A DNA stretch of 64,000 bases from VAZQ01 sp046733355 (GTDB lineage Bacteria; Pseudomonadota; Alphaproteobacteria; Rhizobiales; Xanthobacteraceae), in assembly GCA_046733355.1 (NCBI GenBank), contig JBKPOZ010000126.1:13134-77133 (forward strand), read 5' to 3'. The notes beneath the pieces are model-generated. The model ran no database searches, had not been told where the DNA came from, and saw only the letters and a program-made list of their open reading frames with translations. Positions 6,687-22,242 of the stretch are shown in pieces. Numbering within the stretch: position 1 is the first letter of the stretch; every line of letters starts with the position of its first letter. The translations under genes and the position numbers were made by a program.

Positions 6687-8468
6687 TCAAGGCAGCGCCT
6701 CACCGGCGGCCATGCGTCGGAGCGCGTCAACGTCATGGCGGCTCGAGAATTCAAGAAACGATTCTTCCGGCGAGCCGCGCTCTTTCAAATACGCCCCGAG
6801 CACGTTGCCGACGACGGCAGGCACCTCTCCCGCCTTGATGTCGCGGAGAATCTCGCGCGCGAGTCTTGAGTCTTTGCCAAAGCCGCCGCCGACATGGAGG
6901 TGATAGCCTTCAACGGTTTCGCCCTCCTCAGAGATCGCTACCTTGCAGGCAAGAAGTCCGATGTCGCCGATGTAATGCTGCGCGCAGGAATGGTGACAGC
7001 CGGTTAGATGGATGTTCACCGGCACATCAAGGGCAACGCGCTCCTCGCACCAGCGCGCGATCTCCTCGGCGTGGCGTTTGGTATCGGAGGCGGCGAACTT
7101 GCATCCCGCATTACCGGTGCACGCGACGAGCCCGGCGCGGATGGAGTTGGTGCTCGTGCAAAGCCCAAGCGCAGCAATTCTGCTCTGCGCCTCCCCAACG
7201 GCAGTCTCCGGTACCCCGGAGATGAGGAGATTCTGCCAGACCGTAAGCCGGATATCGCCGTCTCCGAGTTTTCCCGCGATCTCCGCAAGCCCGCGCATCT
7301 GCGCGACGGTCATGCGGCCCGCCTGCAGCACGACGCCGACCCAATTGAGCCCCGGCTGTTTCTGCGCGTGCACGCCGACATGGGCGTGGCGGTCGATCCC
7401 TCGCCGCGGCAAAATCGCCTCGACCGGCACGCGATCGAGCTTGCGCCCGAGCTTCTCCTCGACCAGCGCCAGCACCTTGTCGAGGCCCATGCGGTCGATC
7501 ACGTATTTGAGCCGCGCCTTGGTGCGGTCGGTGCGGTCGCCATGGTCGATGTACACGCGCACCACCGCGTCGGCGACCCTGGTGGCGTCTGCGGGCTTGC
7601 ATACGACGCCGGTATCGTGCGCGAAGGTCTGGTGCCCGGTGATGCCGCCGAGCATCAGGCGAAACCACACGCCGGGCTCGACGCCGAAGCCGTCTTTCAC
7701 TTCGACCACCGCAAAGCCGATGTCGTTCGTCTCCTCGAGCACCGGGATGATGGCGCCGCCGTCGAAGCCGACGTTGAACTTCCGCGGCAGCCCATAGAGC
7801 GAGCGGTCGTTGAGAATGTGGAAGTGCCACTCGCGCGCATACGGGCGCGTGTCGATGAGCTCTTGCGGATCAATCCCGGCAGTAGGAGAGCCCGTGACGT
7901 TGCGTATATTGTCGGCGCCGGAGCCGCGCGAGCACAGGCCGAGATCCCGCACCGCCTCGACCATTCGCACCGCGTTCTGCGCCTCGATCTCGCGGATTTG
8001 CAGATTGGCCCGCGTCGTCACATGCGCGTAGCCGCCGCCGTACTTTTCCGCGAGATCCGCCACGCCTGCGAACTGCGAGTGCTTGAGGATGCCGTTGGGC
8101 AGCCGCAGCCGGCACATGTACGAGTTCTGGTTCGGCGCGACGTAAAACAGACCGAAAAAGCGCCAGCGGAAATTGTCGGGCGGCTTCGGATACTCGTGTT
8201 TTGCGCTCTGATCCTTGAGCCGCTCGTAGCCATCAAAGGGATGCAGCTCGCGCTTCCACTTCTCCTGGTCGGCAAGCTTTTTGCCGGCTGCGAGCACGCG
8301 ATCTTGCGCCCGCAAGTGCGGCGCGTCGGGACCGGCGGGCTCAGGAGGAGCGCTCGGCGCTGCTTTATTCGCGCCCGGTTGCGTGCGCGTTCCGGCGCGC
8401 GCGATCTGCAGGCCGGCGGTGAAGCCTTCGAGGTAGCGCTTCTGCTCAGGCGAAAAATCCCCGGACAT
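6687..8468 (-). CDS. nirA: NirA-type ferredoxin/flavoprotein-dependent nitrite reductase
   Basis: 593-aa member of the siroheme/[4Fe-4S] nitrite-sulfite reductase family: two ferredoxin-like half-domain repeats plus two siroheme-binding halves. The cluster and siroheme ligands are visible as CTGNAGC and GCHHSC (cysteines near 450, 456, 491 and 495). Basic substrate residues appear in YAHVTTRANLQIREI. The N-terminus has a Pro/Ala-rich linker (about residues 25-50). A six-electron reduction of nitrite to ammonium fits the NNP transporter just upstream; a sulfite reductase role cannot be excluded from sequence alone. The start has AGGAG seven bases upstream. Likely cotranscribed with the transporter (47-base gap) and with the reductase and cysG downstream. 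Confidence 0.9.
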   Translation of the reverse strand: MSGDFSPEQKRYLEGFTAGLQIARAGTRTQPGANKAAPSAPPEPAGPDAPHLRAQDRVLAAGKKLADQEKWKRELHPFDGYERLKDQSAKHEYPKPPDNFRWRFFGLFYVAPNQNSYMCRLRLPNGILKHSQFAGVADLAEKYGGGYAHVTTRANLQIREIEAQNAVRMVEAVRDLGLCSRGSGADNIRNVTGSPTAGIDPQELIDTRPYAREWHFHILNDRSLYGLPRKFNVGFDGGAIIPVLEETNDIGFAVVEVKDGFGVEPGVWFRLMLGGITGHQTFAHDTGVVCKPADATRVADAVVRVYIDHGDRTDRTKARLKYVIDRMGLDKVLALVEEKLGRKLDRVPVEAILPRRGIDRHAHVGVHAQKQPGLNWVGVVLQAGRMTVAQMRGLAEIAGKLGDGDIRLTVWQNLLISGVPETAVGEAQSRIAALGLCTSTNSIRAGLVACTGNAGCKFAASDTKRHAEEIARWCEERVALDVPVNIHLTGCHHSCAQHYIGDIGLLACKVAISEEGETVEGYHLHVGGGFGKDSRLAREILRDIKAGEVPAVVGNVLGAYLKERGSPEESFLEFSSRHDVDALRRMAAGEALP

Positions 8469-8515
8469 CGGAACTCCTCAGGTCGTCATGGCCGGGCATG
8501 GAGTGACGCCCATCA

Positions 8516-9898
8516 TCAAACGCGTGCCTCGGCGAGACTCGGCGCACGCAATACGAGGAAGCTCTTGCGCAGGTAGTACCACCAGGTGAGCGCAATGCAG
8601 GTCACGTAGAACAGCAGAAAAATTGCAAGCGCGAGGTGCGGCCCGCCGGTCGTCGCAATCGAGGCGCCGAAGCCGCGCGGAATGAGATATCCGCCGCAGG
8701 CGCCGACCGCGCCGATGAAGCCCAGCGCGGCGGCGGCCTCAATGCTCGCAGCCTTGAGAGCGCGCGCGCGTCCGAGCTCGTCCTCCCTATTTGCTTCGCG
8801 CAGGCGCTCTTCGCGGAAGATCGCCGGGATCATCCGATAGGTCGAGCCGTTTCCGATGCCCGTGGTGACAAACAGGGTGAGGAACATCGCGAGAAAGCCG
8901 CCGAAGTTTTTGACGTCCACGAAATAGATGACGCCGATCGTGGCAGCCGCCATGGCAATGAAATTCCAGAAGGTCACGTTGGCGCCGCCGATCTTGTCGG
9001 AAAGCCAGCCGCCGAGCGGACGCGAGAGGGAGCCGACGAGCGGGCCCAGAAAGGCAATGCCGACGGTAACCGCCGGAAACTGCGTCTTGAGCAGCAGCGG
9101 AAACGCCGCGGAATAGCCGATGAAGGAGCCGAAGGTGCCGATATAAATGTAGGACATCACCCAGTTATGCTTGCGCCGGAGGATGATGAGCTGGTCCTTC
9201 AGGCTCGATTTCGCCGACGTGAGATTGTTCATGAACACATACGCGCCGATCACCGCCACGGTGAGCGGCATCATCCACATCAGACCTGCGTTCTGCAGGT
9301 AGAGGCCTTCCGCCACCGGCGTAGCGTAATAAAGATTGACCCAGCCGGCTCCGAGCAGGATGGGCGTCAACAGCTGGACCCCGCTCACGCCGATATTGCC
9401 GCCGGCGGCATTGAGCCCAAGCGCCCAGCCCTTCATGCGGCTCGGATAAAAGAAGGAGATGTTCGCCATGCTGGAGGCGAAATTGCCGCCGCCAAGGCCG
9501 GCGCTCGCCGCGACGCACAGCATCAGCCAGAACGGGGTGTCCGGCTGCGTGACGAAATAGGCGAGTGCGATCGTCGGGATGAACAGCGCTGCGGCGGAAA
9601 AAATCGTCCAGTTGCGGCCGCCGAACGTGGTCACCGCGAATGTGTAGGGGAAACGCATGAGCGAGCCGATGAGGCCAGGCAATGCGACGAGCTGAAAGAG
9701 CTGCTCGGTACTGTAGGGAAAGCCGGCCTGCGGCAATTTGGTTGCGACGATGCTCCAGATGAGCCAGATCGAAAAGCCGAGATGCTCGGCAAAGATCGAC
9801 CAGATCAGATTGCGCCGCGCGATCGTTTTGCCTTTGGATTCCCAAAAACTCTCGTCCTCCGGGTTCCAGTCGGAAATCCAGGTTGGGTCCCTGCTCAT
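8516..9898 (-). CDS. narK: NNP-family nitrate/nitrite MFS transporter
   Basis: 460-aa major facilitator with about 12 hydrophobic segments. It carries the nitrate signature GGGNFASSMANISFFYP in TM5 and the second glycine-rich signature in TM11 (AALGFIGAVGACGGYLIPRG). The arginines expected to bind nitrate lie in the segments RFPYTF and GNGSTYRMIPAIF. It should import nitrate and/or nitrite across the inner membrane. No nitrate reductase is present in the window, so within this cluster nitrite is the substrate that can be followed to ammonium. The ATG at 9898 gives a typical NarK N-terminus; a GTG eight codons upstream is possible. Confidence 0.92.
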   Translation of the reverse strand: MSRDPTWISDWNPEDESFWESKGKTIARRNLIWSIFAEHLGFSIWLIWSIVATKLPQAGFPYSTEQLFQLVALPGLIGSLMRFPYTFAVTTFGGRNWTIFSAAALFIPTIALAYFVTQPDTPFWLMLCVAASAGLGGGNFASSMANISFFYPSRMKGWALGLNAAGGNIGVSGVQLLTPILLGAGWVNLYYATPVAEGLYLQNAGLMWMMPLTVAVIGAYVFMNNLTSAKSSLKDQLIILRRKHNWVMSYIYIGTFGSFIGYSAAFPLLLKTQFPAVTVGIAFLGPLVGSLSRPLGGWLSDKIGGANVTFWNFIAMAAATIGVIYFVDVKNFGGFLAMFLTLFVTTGIGNGSTYRMIPAIFREERLREANREDELGRARALKAASIEAAAALGFIGAVGACGGYLIPRGFGASIATTGGPHLALAIFLLFYVTCIALTWWYYLRKSFLVLRAPSLAEARV

Positions 9899-10112
9899 TG
9901 CGTCTTGATTCCTTCGGTTCACGTCATGGGGTGCGCCGCTCGCGCGAGCGTGGCTTCCGCTTCGCAAGGCACGTGCCAAGTTATGTTGCTGAAAAAATGA
10001 GCGATTTCGCCGAAATGGGCCTATAAAGCTGCGTGTCGAGCGGGCAGCGCAGCGCAAAATTTGCGCGCTGCACAATGAATAGGCGAGATGAATCAAAAAT
10101 GAGCGGGATCGT

Positions 10113-10190
10113 GTAGCGGATGAACGTCAGCGATATCCGGGAAGGATGATTCCGAATGTCGCTGCGCTCATGCGGGGGTTTCGCGCTTTC
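10113..10190. repeat. Palindromic repeat of the GTAGC(CC)GGATGA type
   Basis: GTAGCGGATGAACGTCAGCG ... CGCTGCGCTCATGCGGG, an imperfect inverted repeat. It is clearly related to 27029-27100, 29655-29723 and 38813-38883, but more degenerate. It fills most of the 311-base gap between the transporter gene and the downstream kinase gene; no gene is seen in the rest of the gap. Confidence 0.6.
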
Positions 10191-10209
10191 CGCAGCGCGA
10201 ATGGGTGGA

Positions 10210-12123
10210 CTACTGCACCGTCGCGGCGGTTCGCTCGTGATCGTAGGCGGTCGATGCAGGCCGGGTATCGGCGTCGTGTGGCAGCGCGAACAGCTTTTGC
10301 AGCACCTGCCGCTGCACCGGCTTCTTGACGAGGGGAATGCGCGCGAAGCGGGACTCGATGCTTTCCACCCCATAGCCTGTGACGAAGACGAAGGGGATGT
10401 TCCGCGCCACCAGCACATCGGCAACGGGATAGACGAACTCGCCGCCGAGATTGACGTCGATGATGCCGGCATCGACGTCCTCGTGCACGGCTGTCACCAT
10501 TGCATCCTGCAGCCGGCTGAACGGGCCCAACACTTCGAATCCGAGATCGGTCATGATGTCGCGCATCATCATGGCGACCAGTATCTCATCCTCAACCAGC
10601 AGGACACGATTGCCGGTCTGCATGCGTATGGGCAAAGGCGGCCGCTCATCTGCAGGCACACGCTGGCTAGCGGCGTGCCGCGCCAGGGGCTCGATGCGAT
10701 CGCGCCGCGGCACTGTGAGGCTGCACTGCAGTCCTTCCGGCCGCCAGTCGAACCGCGCCTCGCCCTCGAGCTGGCGCTCGATGCTCGCGCCGATCACGCG
10801 GATGCCGAAGCCGGGCGAGGACGGCGGCTCAACCTGCGGCCCGCCGCTTTCGCTCCAGTGCAGGATCAGAGTCGCGGGTGCAAGCTCCCAGCGCGCGCAT
10901 ACGCGTCCGGCCGGCGTCGAGAGCGCACCATACTTCACCGCATTGGTGGCAAGCTCGTGCAAGGCGAGCGCGAGCGTCTGTGCCGTGCGAGGCTCGAGCG
11001 ACACACCGGGACCGGTTGCAACGATTTTGTCCGCGTCGCCCATGCGGAACGCGGCGAGCTCCTCCTCGACCAGGCGGCCGAGATCGGCGCCCTGCCAACG
11101 GCTCTGTGCCAGGAGCGTATGCGCGCGCGAGAGCGCGCCGATGCGGCCGTCTACCGCGCCGATATACGCGCCGATGCTCTCGGCACGCGTGAGCCGCACG
11201 ATGGACTGCACCAGTGCGAGCGCATTGCGCGCGCGGTGGTCGACCTCGCGCGCGAGCAGCGCTTGGTGCTCCTCGGCTTCCTTGCGCTCGGTGATGTCGA
11301 TGGTGACCCCGCTCACCCGCACGATGTGATCGGTGGCATCGATGCTCGCGACTGCCGTACCGATGCACCAGCGCAGCTCTCCGCTCGGCCGGCAGACGCG
11401 GAATTCGGTCTGTGAAGCCTGGCCGTGGGGCGTGGAAGGGTTGATGGCGCTTTGCACGTTCTTCCAATCGTCGGGATGGATGAGCTTGCGTATGTTCTCG
11501 ACGGTGAGCTCGAAATTGTCGGGCTCGACGCCGAAGATGCGATACTGTCCGTCGTCCCACATAAACCGGCCGTTCACCGGGTCCCATTCCCACGAGCCCA
11601 TCTGTCCCGCAGCGAGCGCAAGACTGCGCCGCTGCTCGCTTTGCAGAAGCCGCGCGCTCGAAGCCTCGAGCTCCGCCGTGCGCTCGGCAACGCGCTGCTC
11701 GAGCTCCCGGGCGAGCTCTTCGAGCTGGCGGGTCTTGCGATAGAGCTCGGCGAATATGCGCACCTTGGCGCGCAGCACTTCCGGCGTTACCGGCACGGAA
11801 ACGTAGTCGACCGCGCCCATGTCGAACGCACGCATCTGGTCGACATCGGTCAGATGGATCGCGGAGACGAAGATGATCGCAGTCTTCTGGAAGCGCGGAT
11901 GCTCGCGGATCATGGCCGCGAGCTGGAAGCCATCAAGCTCCGGCATGCACACGTCGACGAGGATGACGGCGATCTCCTGCCTGAGCAGTTGCTCGAGCGC
12001 CTCGCGCGCGGAAACCGCCTTGATCAGGTTCTCGCCTAGCTCGCTGAGGATGGTCTCGTAGCCCAGGAGCTTCGCGGACTGGTCGTCCACCAGCAGAATG
12101 TTGACTTTGCCGTCCGTGTTCAT
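10210..12123 (-). CDS. REC-PAS-HWE histidine kinase-REC sensor protein
   Basis: 637 aa, no membrane segment. An N-terminal receiver occupies residues 1-125 (D57 in VDVCMPELDGF, DD at 13-14). A coiled coil (about 130-165) is followed by a PAS domain (GSWEWDPVNGRFMWDD ... ITERKEAEEH). An HWE/HisKA_2 transmitter follows, with phospho-acceptor motif REVDHRARNALALVQ and an HWE-type ATPase (ALALHELATNAVKYGALS, then GFGIRVIG). A second receiver occupies about 515-615 (VLLVEDEILVAMMMRDI; phosphorylatable Asp in IIDVNLGGE). It lies 50 bases downstream of the giant HAMP kinase on the same strand and is probably cotranscribed with it, so it may receive or pass on phosphate in the same relay. The signal is unknown. 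Confidence 0.9.
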   Translation of the reverse strand: MNTDGKVNILLVDDQSAKLLGYETILSELGENLIKAVSAREALEQLLRQEIAVILVDVCMPELDGFQLAAMIREHPRFQKTAIIFVSAIHLTDVDQMRAFDMGAVDYVSVPVTPEVLRAKVRIFAELYRKTRQLEELARELEQRVAERTAELEASSARLLQSEQRRSLALAAGQMGSWEWDPVNGRFMWDDGQYRIFGVEPDNFELTVENIRKLIHPDDWKNVQSAINPSTPHGQASQTEFRVCRPSGELRWCIGTAVASIDATDHIVRVSGVTIDITERKEAEEHQALLAREVDHRARNALALVQSIVRLTRAESIGAYIGAVDGRIGALSRAHTLLAQSRWQGADLGRLVEEELAAFRMGDADKIVATGPGVSLEPRTAQTLALALHELATNAVKYGALSTPAGRVCARWELAPATLILHWSESGGPQVEPPSSPGFGIRVIGASIERQLEGEARFDWRPEGLQCSLTVPRRDRIEPLARHAASQRVPADERPPLPIRMQTGNRVLLVEDEILVAMMMRDIMTDLGFEVLGPFSRLQDAMVTAVHEDVDAGIIDVNLGGEFVYPVADVLVARNIPFVFVTGYGVESIESRFARIPLVKKPVQRQVLQKLFALPHDADTRPASTAYDHERTAATVQ

Positions 12124-12173
12124 CCTCTCGTCTCCGCCGATACGCAGGCGATTACAAATTCACGGGCTCACGC

Positions 12174-18485
<6,312 letters not shown>

Positions 18486-18893
18486 CGTGTTCTCCTGAAA
18501 GAAAGGGTGCTCCTGAGCCCGGCAGGCGGGCTCCACGGATTCAGTGAGGCGCGATCTGCTCCTGCGCAGCTCGCGAACAGCAATTTCCGGGGGATGCGGA
18601 TGCGCGGCAGGTACAGCGGCGAGCGGACACCGCGTTCGCTGGTCTGATTCTGATAATGGAAAACTTGCCCGGCTTGATCCGGCCCATTAGCCCAACCCCT
18701 GCGCTGCCCATACCACCACCCAACGCGCGAAACGCGCAAATCGACTGGTGGTTCCTCCCAACCAAGAAATATTTTTATTGCGGGTGCCTGGCTAAAAGTG
18801 CAACCGGGTCACTTCGGGTAAACGACTGATTTTGCTTGGTTTGTTTATGCCTGATTTGAGGCCAGATCAGGGCAGGCGCAGCCCACATCAACA
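18486..18893. other. Intergenic region upstream of the HAMP kinase
   Basis: About 400 bases without a convincing gene. It should hold the promoter of the kinase gene. The part near 18760-18850 is clearly poorer in GC than the surroundings (AAGAAATATTTTTATTG). I see no clear operator, terminator or repeat. Confidence 0.5.
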
Positions 18894-19451
18894 TCAGGGG
18901 TCGAGCTCTGTGTCCCAGTACAGATAATCGAGCCAGCTTTCGTGCAGATAATTGGGCGGAAACAGCCGGCCGTTGCGGTGCAGGTGATGCACACTGGGCT
19001 GGAAGGGCATTTGCGAGGGCCACATGCGCGCCTCCTCAGACGTCATGTTGCCCTTCTTGAGATTGCAGCCGGAGCAGGCGGCGATCACGTTGATCCAGGT
19101 GGTGCGCCCACCACGGGAGCGCGGCAGCAGATGGTCGAAGGTGAGGTCCTCGCGCGAGCCGCAATACTGACAGGAGAATTTGTCGCGCAGGAAAACGTTA
19201 AAACGCGTAAACGCCGGCTGCGTCGCCGGCTTCACGAAGGTCTTGAGCGACACCACGCTCGGCAGCTTCATTTCCGTGCTTGGGCTGCGCACGGCGCGCT
19301 CATATTCGGCAACAATGTTTACGCGCTCGAGGAATACCGCCTTGATGGCGTCCTGCCATGACCACAGCGACAGCGGGTAGTAGCTGAGCGGCCGGAAATC
19401 CGCGTTGAGAACGAGCGCCGGAAAGCCGCTCGGCGACACGTGCACGTTCAA
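18894..19451 (-). CDS. HNH endonuclease family protein, 185 aa
   Basis: Compact HNH nuclease conserved across alphaproteobacteria. The N-terminal part contains LVLNADFRPLSYYPLSLWSW. The zinc-ribbon-like HNH core is FSCQYCGSREDLTFDHLLPRS followed by WINVIAACSGCNLKKGN: two CxxC pairs, the HH-like FDH, and N in the middle strand. The C-terminus has PNYLHESWLDYLYWDTELDP. No ATG fits the conserved N-terminus; a TTG at 19451, with AAAGGA about 10 bases upstream, gives the usual 185-residue length. A longer ATG start would add an unconserved leader. The biological role of this family is not settled (DNA repair or restriction-like). Confidence 0.87.
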   Translation of the reverse strand: MNVHVSPSGFPALVLNADFRPLSYYPLSLWSWQDAIKAVFLERVNIVAEYERAVRSPSTEMKLPSVVSLKTFVKPATQPAFTRFNVFLRDKFSCQYCGSREDLTFDHLLPRSRGGRTTWINVIAACSGCNLKKGNMTSEEARMWPSQMPFQPSVHHLHRNGRLFPPNYLHESWLDYLYWDTELDP

Positions 19452-19557
19452 GGCTGCGCGTTCCTTTCTCTTGCAATGCAGCAACCCGTCTATAGGGCAG
19501 GGCCGTCGGATTGTGAAGCCCGCTCCGGGGCTTATGCGGTAAGACGGAACCTGCTCG

Positions 19558-20232
19558 CTAATGGCTGGCGCCGAGCCGACGGGCGAGAAATTCGCCGCCG
19601 TGTCGCAGGCCTTCCGGATCGATGCCATGACCGACGCCGTGGGACAGGTGCCACTCGACCGGGATGCCCAATGAGGCGAGACCGCTTGCCGCCTGAAACA
19701 GAGCTTGCATCGGGATGAGATCGTCCGCTTCGCCGTGCACGAGCAGGATCGGCGGACGCGACTTTATCTCGCCTGCGAATCTTTCCGGATTTGCGTCGGG
19801 CGGCACCACCAGCAGTCCGGAATAGCCGACGATGGCGAACGGGGCCGTGGCGCGGCGGAGGCCCGCATGCAGCGCCATCATGGTGCCCTGGCTGAAACCG
19901 ACGAGCGCGAGCGCCGAGGCGGGCAGCCCTCTGCGCTGGAGCTCGGCTTCGAGGAAGCGCTCGAGCGCGGGCGTGGCCTCGTTGCAACCGACCCAACGTT
20001 CGTTGGGATCGCGAAACGTAAGCGCAAACCACTGCCGGCCCACGGGCGCTCCCCCGCACGGTTGCGGCGCGTGCGGGGAGACGAACGCGGCGTGCGGAAG
20101 GAGCGTTTGCCAAGCGCGCCCGAGCTCGATGAGGTCGTTTCCGTCGGCGCCATAACCGTGCAGGAACACGACGAGAGCGCGCGCGCTGCCGGACCGCGGC
20201 TCGAGCCGCGGCCCGTCGAGCTCAGCGACCAT
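19558..20232 (-). CDS. Phospholipase/carboxylesterase-type alpha/beta hydrolase
   Basis: 224-aa serine hydrolase of the phospholipase/carboxylesterase group (Abhydrolase_2). The oxyanion-hole motif FLHGYGADGNDL is near residue 25. The nucleophile is in GFSQG (near 115), the acid in HGEADDLIP and the histidine in GVGHGID. It should cleave small carboxylic esters in the cytoplasm, as no signal peptide is seen. The ATG at 20232 has GGAG six bases upstream and overlaps the end of the glycosylase gene by 11 bases; the earlier ATG at 20265 lacks a ribosome site. It is the last gene of a three-gene overlapping cluster. Confidence 0.88.
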   Translation of the reverse strand: MVAELDGPRLEPRSGSARALVVFLHGYGADGNDLIELGRAWQTLLPHAAFVSPHAPQPCGGAPVGRQWFALTFRDPNERWVGCNEATPALERFLEAELQRRGLPASALALVGFSQGTMMALHAGLRRATAPFAIVGYSGLLVVPPDANPERFAGEIKSRPPILLVHGEADDLIPMQALFQAASGLASLGIPVEWHLSHGVGHGIDPEGLRHGGEFLARRLGASH

Positions 20233-20896
20233 TCTTCGCTCCGGACGCTTGAACGGGAATCGCATCGCGTTTTTTCACTGCCCGGTAATAATTCCACAAC
20301 ACGTGCGCGGCGACGCCGCGCCACGGCCGCCAGCGCTCGGCGAGCTTTATCATTTCCGTATGCGCCGGGCGCTGGCGCAGGTCAAAGGCGAGACGCGCCG
20401 CCTCCTGAAGGGCGAGGTCGCCCGCAGGCCACGCATCGGCATGGCCCAAGCAGAACAGCAAATAAATGTCGGCTGTCCATGGGCCTATGCCGTGCAAGGC
20501 AATGAGCGCGGCATGCGCCGCATCCGCCTGCATATGCGCAAGCGCGTCGATGTCGATCTCGCGTCTGCGCAGCGCCTTGCTGATTGCCTTGAGCGTCCTG
20601 ATTTTCGGACGCGAGAGCCCGATGCGGGCGAGCTTGTCGGCGCGCGCGTATCGCAGCGCCTCGGGGTCGAGCGGGTCGAAGGCAGCGGTGAGGCGTCCCC
20701 AGATTGCTCCCGCGCTTGCGGTCGAGAGCTGCTGCGCGCAAACAATCGCGCACAGCCCGGGAAAGCCGGCCGGCCGCCGGCGCAGCGTGGGCCGGCCGGC
20801 AAGCTCAATCAGCTCGCGCAGGCGCGGGTCTGCCTGGGTTACGCTTGCAAGCCCGAGGTCGAAATCGCTCTCGTCGTGGAGAAAGCGAGGCGTCAT
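20222..20896 (-). CDS. DNA-3-methyladenine glycosylase II (AlkA-like)
   Basis: 224-aa HhH-GPD superfamily base-excision repair enzyme that removes alkylated purines. The helix-hairpin-helix LHGIGPWTADIYLLFCLGH is followed by the GPD region with the catalytic aspartate in AWPAGDLALQEA. The N-terminal segment CAIVCAQQLSTASA is typical of AlkA/YfjP proteins. It lacks the Ada domain and the N-terminal TBP-like domain of E. coli AlkA, as do many short alphaproteobacterial forms. Its start overlaps the stop of the upstream hydrolase (ATGA). Confidence 0.9.
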   Translation of the reverse strand: MTPRFLHDESDFDLGLASVTQADPRLRELIELAGRPTLRRRPAGFPGLCAIVCAQQLSTASAGAIWGRLTAAFDPLDPEALRYARADKLARIGLSRPKIRTLKAISKALRRREIDIDALAHMQADAAHAALIALHGIGPWTADIYLLFCLGHADAWPAGDLALQEAARLAFDLRQRPAHTEMIKLAERWRPWRGVAAHVLWNYYRAVKKRDAIPVQASGAKNGR

Positions 20897-21789
20897 GCCC
20901 GCTTACACAGGTCAAGAACGGCTTGCGCGAACGCGGCGGGAGCTTCCTGCGGCGGATTATGGCCGACATTCGCCAAAACGCGGCGCTCGTAAGGACCGGT
21001 GAAATAACGATCGTGTTGCTCCGACCCGCGCGGGGGGTTGACATCATCGACCGCGCCATGCAGCGCGATCGTGGGCACAGCGATCTTCGGCAAGGTTGCG
21101 AGGCGCGCTTCAAGTGCTCCATGGCGGGGATCGCCGGCCGCATTCCCCATGCGGTGACGATACGAGTGGATTACCACCTCCACAAAGTCATCGTTGTCGA
21201 AGGACACCGCGCTGCGCCGGTAGGTTTCCTCATCAAATTCCCACGTCGGCGACCAAAGCTTCCACAGGAGGCGCCCGAGATCGTAACGGTTTCGCGCGAG
21301 ACCGTTGCGGCCGCGTTCGGTGTGAAAATAATACTGGTACCAGAAGCGCCGCTCCTGCACAGGACTTGCAGGCTCCTTGGCGCGCGCAATGTCCTGGATC
21401 TGATATCCGGCACAGGTCACGAGCCCACGCACCCGTTGCGGCCACACGGCCGCAACAATGCAGGCCGCGCGCGCACCCCAGTCGAAACCGGCGAGCACGG
21501 CTTGTGGAATGTTCAGCGCGTCGAGCAGGTCGAGAAGATCCTGGCCGATTGCCGCCTGCTCTCCCGAACGCTGCGTCTCGGGCGAGAGGAACCGGGTCGG
21601 ACCGTAGCCGCGAAGGTATGGAACGATGCTGCGCAAACCCGAGCCGCTGAGGATCGCCACCACCTCGTCGAAGGCGCGCACGTCATAGGGGTAGCCGTGC
21701 AGCAAGACGACGGGCGTGCCGTCCGGACGTCGTTCGTGCTCGTAGGCAATCTCCAGCACGGGAGTGCGCACACGTTCCAATCGCGCCAT
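20893..21789 (-). CDS. Epoxide hydrolase-like alpha/beta hydrolase
   Basis: 298 aa. HGYPYD gives the oxyanion hole. The nucleophile elbow is GFDWGARAA, with aspartate instead of serine, as in epoxide hydrolases and haloalkane dehalogenases. The catalytic histidine is in NVGHNPPQE, with an acidic residue in HGAVDDVNP. A cap domain (about residues 130-225) is rich in aromatic residues (WYQYYFH) that could supply the ring-opening tyrosines. The substrate is unknown. It is the first gene of a run of three overlapping genes with alkA and the esterase, which suggests a shared detoxification or repair theme. Confidence 0.85.
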   Translation of the reverse strand: MARLERVRTPVLEIAYEHERRPDGTPVVLLHGYPYDVRAFDEVVAILSGSGLRSIVPYLRGYGPTRFLSPETQRSGEQAAIGQDLLDLLDALNIPQAVLAGFDWGARAACIVAAVWPQRVRGLVTCAGYQIQDIARAKEPASPVQERRFWYQYYFHTERGRNGLARNRYDLGRLLWKLWSPTWEFDEETYRRSAVSFDNDDFVEVVIHSYRHRMGNAAGDPRHGALEARLATLPKIAVPTIALHGAVDDVNPPRGSEQHDRYFTGPYERRVLANVGHNPPQEAPAAFAQAVLDLCKRA

Positions 21790-21857
21790 AGCTTCTGCTC
21801 GCCGTCATGCGCCTCTTAGTGGCCACTGGCGTGCTTGTCACGGCCGCGGATCGGGCC

Positions 21858-21908
21858 GCATCCTTCGAAGCTCGCTCGCTTCGCTCGCTCGCGCCTCAGG
21901 ATTACGGC
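21858..21908. repeat. Dispersed palindromic repeat (CATCCTTCGA...CCTCAGGAT type)
   Basis: CATCCTTCGAAGCTCGCTCG / CGCTCGCTCGCGCCTCAGGA is an inverted repeat around GCTTCGC. It belongs to the CATCCTTCGAGACGC...CTCAGGATGA repeat type frequent in Bradyrhizobium-like intergenic regions. It lies between a gene start and the end of the next operon. Confidence 0.6.
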
Positions 21909-21921
21909 GTGAGATGCATAT

Positions 21922-22242
21922 CTAATCTTCAAGCGGGAGGGCGAGAACGAGATAGCTCCAGGACTTTCCGTGCGAGTCGAGATTGAGCGAGGTGTTGACA
22001 CCGCCTTCGAGCCCCTCGCGCATCACGAAATTGAGCCCGTGCAGATGCTCGATCTCGTAGCGATCGACAGAGCCGCAAATGAGATGCGGAAAGGCCTTTT
22101 TGATCCGTTCCGGCGTCAGTCTTTCCTTGAGCAGCGGGTAGTCCGCCGGTTCGTATACCCACACGCATACGTTTGACGTATTTCCCTTGTCGCCCGCGCG
22201 AGCATGCGCAATGTCACGCACAACTCGCCGGGCGTCGCTCAT
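21922..22242 (-). CDS. AtuA-associated ferredoxin-fold-like small protein
   Basis: 106-aa protein of the type found fused to, or directly downstream of, AtuA/DUF1446 proteins. Conserved features are HARAGDKGNTSNVCVW near the N-terminus and LHGLNFVMREGLEGGVNTSL with a terminal GKSWSYLVLALPL. I infer that it works as a subunit of the protein encoded just upstream. The coupling is tight: the start ATG overlaps the upstream stop (ATGA, 22239-22242). The reaction is unknown; the family is named for acyclic terpene utilisation. Confidence 0.82.
   Translation of the reverse strand: MSDARRVVRDIAHARAGDKGNTSNVCVWVYEPADYPLLKERLTPERIKKAFPHLICGSVDRYEIEHLHGLNFVMREGLEGGVNTSLNLDSHGKSWSYLVLALPLED

Noticed and set aside
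7008..8576. A 522-codon plus-strand frame over nirA
   Set aside because: Antisense to a clear nitrite reductase. The long frame reflects high GC and third-position bias on the other strand.
8516..9898. Complete nitrate assimilation locus
   Set aside because: No molybdopterin nitrate reductase is present in the window. Only nitrite reduction is supported here.
8636..10000. A 454-codon plus-strand frame over the nitrate/nitrite transporter
   Set aside because: Charged, domain-less translation of the complement of TM codons. The minus-strand gene has all NNP signatures.
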